Made by a program: the position numbers and the translations under genes
Assembly (NCBI GenBank): GCA_965212505.1
Contig: OZ243123.1
Span: 2,728,001-2,792,000 of the forward strand
From: JAHEKO01 sp965212505
GTDB lineage: Bacteria; Acidobacteriota; Thermoanaerobaculia; Multivoradales; JAHEKO01
Direction: 5' to 3'
DNA: 64,000 nt
The notes under the pieces: model-generated
What the model was told of the DNA's origin: nothing
What the model saw: only the letters and a program-made list of their open reading frames with translations
Database searches by the model: none
In this document: positions 60,225-64,000 of the stretch, in pieces
Layout: every line of letters starts with the position of its first letter
How positions within the stretch are numbered: position 1 is the first letter of the stretch

Positions 60225-61085
60225 ATGCGAAAGAAGATCCGAGGTCTTGGGTTCACGGCAGGTTCTCTGGCCGGTCTTCTGTTCATGGCGTGCGTGCCGC
60301 TCTTCACGGCGGGTCTTTTCCAGACCCTCAGCCTCAGCTTCAAGTTCGACCTGGCGATCGCCGAGGGAGAAGAGAGGATCGTCCACCAGGCCACCTTCCC
60401 AGAGGCCGTGAAGCTCAAGAAGAACTTCGTTCAGGTCTCGGGACGCCTGAGCGGCGACGGGCTCCCAACGAGCGCCACGCTCAAGGGCGAGGTCGCGAAC
60501 CCCGACACTGGCAAGGTCGGTCAGCGGATCTCGCTCAAGTTGAACATCGGCGACGACGGTCGTTTCAGCACCAACGCGAAGATCAAGAAGAACGTCAAAG
60601 CCGGCGAGGTGCTCACGGTAACGCTCGAGCCCAAGGGCTCTGCGCTGGCGAAGAACACCGAAATCACCCTCTGCGTCGATCTGGTCAAGAAGAAGGGCGA
60701 CCTCTCGGCCGTGCCCGCCTGTGTTGCCGACGATGGCGACGATGGCGACGACGGCGGTGGGGCCGTGACCTTCTCTGCCCTGCAGGACGACTTCTTCACG
60801 CCCACCTGCGCGCGGGCAGGCTGCCATTCGAGCGGCGCGAGCTCTGGCGGCCTGATTCTCTCGGCTGACGTCGCCTACGGCAATCTCGTTGATTCTCCGT
60901 CGCAGCAGCAACCGCAGTTCAACCGGGTGACGCCGAACGAGCCCGACAACAGCTACTTGATCAAGAAGCTCCGCGGCGACCTCGACATCACCGGCAGCCG
61001 CATGCCCGCCGGCGGACCGTTCCTGACCGACGAGCAGATCGAGCGCTTCGTGAGTTGGATCGACGCCGGGGCGCCGAACAACTAG
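60225..61085 (+). CDS. Lipoprotein-like protein with a CX4CH heme-type motif
   Basis: 286 residues. Signal peptide near MACVPL; a beta-rich first half (about 30-160: TLSLSFKFDLAIAEGEER, AKIKKNVKAGEVLTVTLEP). An Asp/Gly linker (DDGDDGDDGGG) leads to a C-terminal domain with FFTPTCARAGCHSSG, where Cys195 and Cys200 are four residues apart and followed by His201 (CX4CH). The later RMPAGGPFLTDEQIERFVSWI is the usual end of planctomycete/acidobacterial cytochrome-c-like domains, with Met as possible heme ligand. CX4CH is not the standard CXXCH but recurs in this family. Role: a possible surface electron carrier. Confidence 0.7.
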   Translation: MRKKIRGLGFTAGSLAGLLFMACVPLFTAGLFQTLSLSFKFDLAIAEGEERIVHQATFPEAVKLKKNFVQVSGRLSGDGLPTSATLKGEVANPDTGKVGQRISLKLNIGDDGRFSTNAKIKKNVKAGEVLTVTLEPKGSALAKNTEITLCVDLVKKKGDLSAVPACVADDGDDGDDGGGAVTFSALQDDFFTPTCARAGCHSSGASSGGLILSADVAYGNLVDSPSQQQPQFNRVTPNEPDNSYLIKKLRGDLDITGSRMPAGGPFLTDEQIERFVSWIDAGAPNN

Positions 61086-61130
61086 GCCGGGACCACCCGG
61101 CGGCGCAAATCGAGCCTCCGGCAGTTCCCG

Positions 61131-61165
61131 GCCAGCGTCTGGTCAGAGACTCCAGCAACGCTGGC
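61131..61165. other. Long stem-loop between two secreted-protein genes
   Basis: GCCAGCGTCTGG pairs with CCAG-(CA)-ACGCTGGC around a nine-base loop: 12 pairs with one two-base bulge. A smaller hairpin GCCGGG-ACCA-CCCGGC directly follows the stop codon at 61086-61101. Neither has a T-run. They could slow or stop transcription from the heme-type gene, or act in the leader of the peptidase gene starting at 61247. Confidence 0.5.
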
Positions 61166-61246
61166 CACGCCGTCGCCGGTTAATCGGAGCCTCTCCTGTG
61201 GGCTCCCTCACAGCCGACATGTGGCCTCGCAGCTAGGTTGTTCGCA

Positions 61247-63172
61247 GTGAAGAAGTCTAAGAAACGCCACCTGTTCCTCGCGGTCGCGCTCGTCTGGACC
61301 GCAGGCTCTCTTCCTGCGTCGGCGCAACAAGAGATCGAGGGCTACCTGTCAGTAGCGTGGGGCGACCCTCAGGCAGAGGGGCCAACCGAGCTCGACCTCA
61401 CGATCACCGACGATCTCGGGGAGGTCTTCGCTCTGGCCATCAGCGACGAACTCCTCAGGACGGTCGGGGGTCCCGCCCATCTCTTCGGGCAGCGCGCCAG
61501 GGTCGTGGTGGCTGAGCCTTCTCCGGGCGCTCCCGAGTCGGCCGGCGACCCGTTGCCGATCGCCGCCCTCGAGCTCCTGCCCGAGCCCGGCGCTCCGCAG
61601 AGCGCCGACGTCTCCGGTCCGCAGCCCTGGATCTCGATCCTCTGCAGGTTCGCTGGCGACGCCAGCGAGCCGGAGAATCTCTCGTTCTTCCAGAATATGT
61701 ACGGCTCGTCCGCCGGACAGCTCGACCACTACTGGCGCGAGCAGTCCTACGACACCATCAACGTCGTCGGGAGCCTGGCGGTCGACTGGGTCTCGCTTCC
61801 CCAGGCCCGTTCCTTTTACATCCCAGGCTCCTCCGCCGATCTGACCGCGCTCTTCAACGACTGCACTGCAGCGGCCAACGCGGCGGGCGTCGACTTCTCG
61901 AACGGAGGCACCGGCGGCTACGAGGGGATCAACATGATGTTCAACGACGTACTCGACTGCTGCGCCTGGGGAGGTGGCCGGTGGGCGACGTTGGACGGGG
62001 TGACCAAGCTCTGGCGCACCACCTGGGAACCGCCGTGGGGCTACGCCGACGAGGGTGTCATCGCGCATGAGATGGGACACGGCTTCGGCCTACCGCACTC
62101 GACCAACTGGGACGACGACGGCTGGCCGTACGACAGCCCTTGGGACGTGATGAGTGCGGCTACCGGCTATGCCGTGAGCGACCCCGTCTACGGGCGCCTG
62201 GGCAAGCACACCATCGCCTACCACAAGGACGACCTGGGTTGGTTCTCGGCCGCCGAACGGCTGGAAGTCACCTCGGAGGGCATCTACGCGGTGACACTCG
62301 ACCACCTCGCGGCGGCCGCGACGTCCAACCTGCGGATGATCAAGATCCCGCTCGACGGCTCGCGCTCCTACTACGTCGAGGCGCGCGAGCGGGTCGGTGA
62401 CTACGACGGCAATCTTCCGGACAGCGCGGTCCTGATCTTCGAGACGCTCCCCTCGCGAACCGAAGAGGCCTGGCTCGTCGACGACGACGTGCCACCGGCT
62501 GGCTACGCCGACAACGAGGGGTCGATGTGGAAGGTGGGCGAGACGTTCGAAGACATTGCCAACGAGATCCAGATTTCGGTGGTCGGCGCAGCGCCTGACG
62601 GCTTCGACCTGGTCGTCTCTCTCGGCATTCCGCCCGTCGTGACGACCGCGCCGGCCGACCTCGACTTCGGTCTGCTCAGCGTCGGCGAGCGCTCGTCTTT
62701 GAACCTCCAAGTCGTCAACAACTCACCGGGGCCCCAGACCGCGATCCTGACCGACATGGGCCTGAGCGACGCAGCCAACTTCGATCTCGACGTGAGTGGC
62801 GGTGTGTCGCCCTGCGGCAGCACCAGCCCTCAGATTCCGTCAGGCGGCTTTTGTACCGTCGCGATCGACTTCACGCCGACGGTCGAGGCGACGTTCTCCG
62901 AAGAGCTGGCGATCTCGTCGAACGCCTCCGTCGATCCCCGGCTGGTTCCGCTCTCCGGCTCGAGCGTCCCCTGCCTGTTCGGCGACGACGTCACGCTGCC
63001 CGACGGCACGGTCCACGACACGCGGACCGAAGGGGCGTGTGTCACCCTGCGCGCCAACGCCTACGTGGTCGGCGGCAGTGCGGACGTCACTCTCCGCGCC
63101 GGCACACGTGTTGTCCTCGGCAACGGCTTCACGGTCGAGAGCGGCGGCGAGCTCACGCTCGAGCTCTTCTAG
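61247..63172 (+). CDS. Secreted zinc metallopeptidase with ASH/choice-of-anchor-D-type domain
   Basis: 641 residues from the GTG at 61247; a TTG at 61238 adds three. Signal peptide (HLFLAVALVWTAGSLPASA). Catalytic zincin motif HEMGHGFGLPH at 274-284 (HExxHxxGxxH, metzincin/M6-like), with a following MSAATGYAVSDP loop that may serve as Met-turn. An Ig-like ASPM-SPD2-Hydin-type domain (about 465-575: LDFGLLSVGERSSLNLQVVN, GFCTVAIDFTPTVEATFSEE) is followed by a last beta-helix-like segment (VTLRAGTRVVLGNGF). No sorting motif seen at the C-terminus. It probably digests proteins outside the cell. Confidence 0.82.
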   Translation: MKKSKKRHLFLAVALVWTAGSLPASAQQEIEGYLSVAWGDPQAEGPTELDLTITDDLGEVFALAISDELLRTVGGPAHLFGQRARVVVAEPSPGAPESAGDPLPIAALELLPEPGAPQSADVSGPQPWISILCRFAGDASEPENLSFFQNMYGSSAGQLDHYWREQSYDTINVVGSLAVDWVSLPQARSFYIPGSSADLTALFNDCTAAANAAGVDFSNGGTGGYEGINMMFNDVLDCCAWGGGRWATLDGVTKLWRTTWEPPWGYADEGVIAHEMGHGFGLPHSTNWDDDGWPYDSPWDVMSAATGYAVSDPVYGRLGKHTIAYHKDDLGWFSAAERLEVTSEGIYAVTLDHLAAAATSNLRMIKIPLDGSRSYYVEARERVGDYDGNLPDSAVLIFETLPSRTEEAWLVDDDVPPAGYADNEGSMWKVGETFEDIANEIQISVVGAAPDGFDLVVSLGIPPVVTTAPADLDFGLLSVGERSSLNLQVVNNSPGPQTAILTDMGLSDAANFDLDVSGGVSPCGSTSPQIPSGGFCTVAIDFTPTVEATFSEELAISSNASVDPRLVPLSGSSVPCLFGDDVTLPDGTVHDTRTEGACVTLRANAYVVGGSADVTLRAGTRVVLGNGFTVESGGELTLELF

Positions 63173-63231
63173 AGCAGCCCGCTGTCGTAACGCCTCTGGC
63201 GAGCCCGGACATCTGCCGGCCCGGGGATCGC

Positions 63232-64000
63232 TCAGTCGAGCTTCTTGAAGACCAGCGCCCCGTTCGTGCCGCCGAAGCCGAACGAGTTGTTCACCGCGAC
63301 GTCGATCTTCGACTCGCGAGGCGTCAGCGGAACAAAATCGAGGTCGCAGTCGTCGCCCGGGTTTTCGAGGTTGATCGTCGCCGGCAGCACCTGGTCGCGC
63401 ATTGCCAAGCAGACGAATCCGGTCTCGAGACCGCCGGCGGCGCCCAGCAGGTGGCCGGTAGCCGACTTGGTCGACGACACGGCCAGCTTGTAGGCGTGAT
63501 CCCCGAAGAGCTGCTTGATCGCATTGACTTCCGCAAGGTCTCCCAGCGGCGTCGATGTGCCGTGAGCGTTGACGTAGTCGACGCTGTCGATCGGCAGCTC
63601 CGCGTCCTGGAGCGCGAGGCGCATGACCTGCTCCGCTCCGGCCCCCTCGGGGTGGGGAGCCGAGATGTGGTACGCGTCGCCGCTCATGCCGTAGCCGACG
63701 ATCTCGCCGTAGATCTCGGCACCGCGATTCCGCGCCTGCTCGAACTCTTCGAGAATCATGATGCCGGAGCCCTCGCCCAGCACAAACCCGTCGCGGTCGC
63801 GATCCCAGGGGCGTGAGGCGCGCTCGGGCTCGTCGTTGCGCGTCGAGAGCGCCTTCATCGCGCAGAAGCCGCCGATACCCAACGGGGTCACGACGCCTTC
63901 GGACCCACCCGCGATCATCGCGTCGGCATAGCCATGCTGGATCAACCGGAAGGCGTCGCCGACGGCGTGAAGCCCGGTCGTGCAGGCCGTGCAGGGCGCT
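63232..64000 (-). CDS. fabF: 3-oxoacyl-ACP synthase II, N-terminus outside the window
   Basis: The frame is open to the last base; about 256 C-terminal residues are visible. The catalytic Cys lies at the window edge in APCTACTTGLHAVGDAFRL; the two His are in NAHGTSTPLGD and ATGHLLGAAG. The C-terminal NNSFGFGGTNGALVFKKLD is the usual end of KAS II. It condenses malonyl-ACP with acyl-ACP in fatty-acid elongation. Convergent with the metallopeptidase gene. No promoter visible; its operon lies beyond the window. Confidence 0.94.
   Translation of the reverse strand, partial: APCTACTTGLHAVGDAFRLIQHGYADAMIAGGSEGVVTPLGIGGFCAMKALSTRNDEPERASRPWDRDRDGFVLGEGSGIMILEEFEQARNRGAEIYGEIVGYGMSGDAYHISAPHPEGAGAEQVMRLALQDAELPIDSVDYVNAHGTSTPLGDLAEVNAIKQLFGDHAYKLAVSSTKSATGHLLGAAGGLETGFVCLAMRDQVLPATINLENPGDDCDLDFVPLTPRESKIDVAVNNSFGFGGTNGALVFKKLD

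Noticed and set aside
60728..60762. GATGGCGAC-type short tandem repeat
   Set aside because: It encodes the Asp/Gly linker of the heme-type protein; too short and coding, so not treated as a separate repeat element.

Overview
This is a GC-rich, gene-dense bacterial chromosome segment. It has no rRNA or tRNA gene, no insertion sequence and no CRISPR array that I can see. The cell is clearly Gram-negative: there are outer-membrane beta-barrels, many predicted lipoproteins, and a Wzz-type chain-length kinase with an O-antigen ligase. The mix of Bat-type aerotolerance operon, sulfatase-like lipoproteins, an S9 peptidase, secreted proteins with an anchor-type Ig fold and a fused aroDE is typical of Acidobacteriota or Myxococcota-like lineages. 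Acidobacteriota is my tentative guess, from gene content only. Genes are packed tightly, often with 4-base stop/start overlaps (ATGA, GTGA and probably CTGA/TTGA), and GTG/TTG starts are common.

Layout. 1-9.3 kb (minus strand): an exopolysaccharide locus (Wzz/BY-kinase, O-antigen ligase, exported TPR/carbohydrate-binding protein, zinc-ribbon protein, PEGA protein, WecA/MraY-like initiating transferase, sulfotransferase, beta-barrel porin cut by the window edge). 9.5-14.9 kb (plus strand, divergent): a D-alanylation-like cassette. It holds a membrane O-acyltransferase fused to an SGNH hydrolase, a FecR-like secreted protein, a carrier protein and a stand-alone adenylation enzyme. Together these match the roles DltB+DltD, DltC and DltA, and they sit next to the polysaccharide genes.

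15.4-25.4 kb: a secreted protein of unknown function, CPBP protease, acyl-CoA dehydrogenase, glycoside-hydrolase-like lipoprotein, then a plus-strand operon (class IV aminotransferase, DUF2723 glycosyltransferase, two phosphodiesterase/sulfatase-like lipoproteins). 25.4-36.4 kb (minus): a complete Bat-type operon (MoxR ATPase, DUF58, parvulin-less SurA-like protein, BatD-like protein, BatA, BatB/C fusion, BatD, BatE) headed by a TlpA-BatD-like fusion.

36.5-47.2 kb (plus): sulfatase-like lipoprotein, PspC, TlpA, TetR regulator with a candidate operator at its start codon, esterase-ankyrin fusion, a possible frameshifted gene, DUF481 barrel, sodium-dependent transporter with its small subunit, TPR protein, DUF2235 hydrolase. 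47.3-55.9 kb (minus): aroDE-trpE-G-D-C-F-B-A plus a hydrolase, a complete anthranilate-to-tryptophan operon. 56.0-63.2 kb (plus): iron-sulfur oxidoreductase, S9 peptidase, heme-binding-like lipoprotein, secreted metallopeptidase. The window ends in a partial fabF on the minus strand.

The most interesting unit is the divergent pair of polysaccharide locus and Dlt-like cassette. It suggests an exported glycan decorated with an aminoacyl or acyl group by a single fused membrane enzyme.
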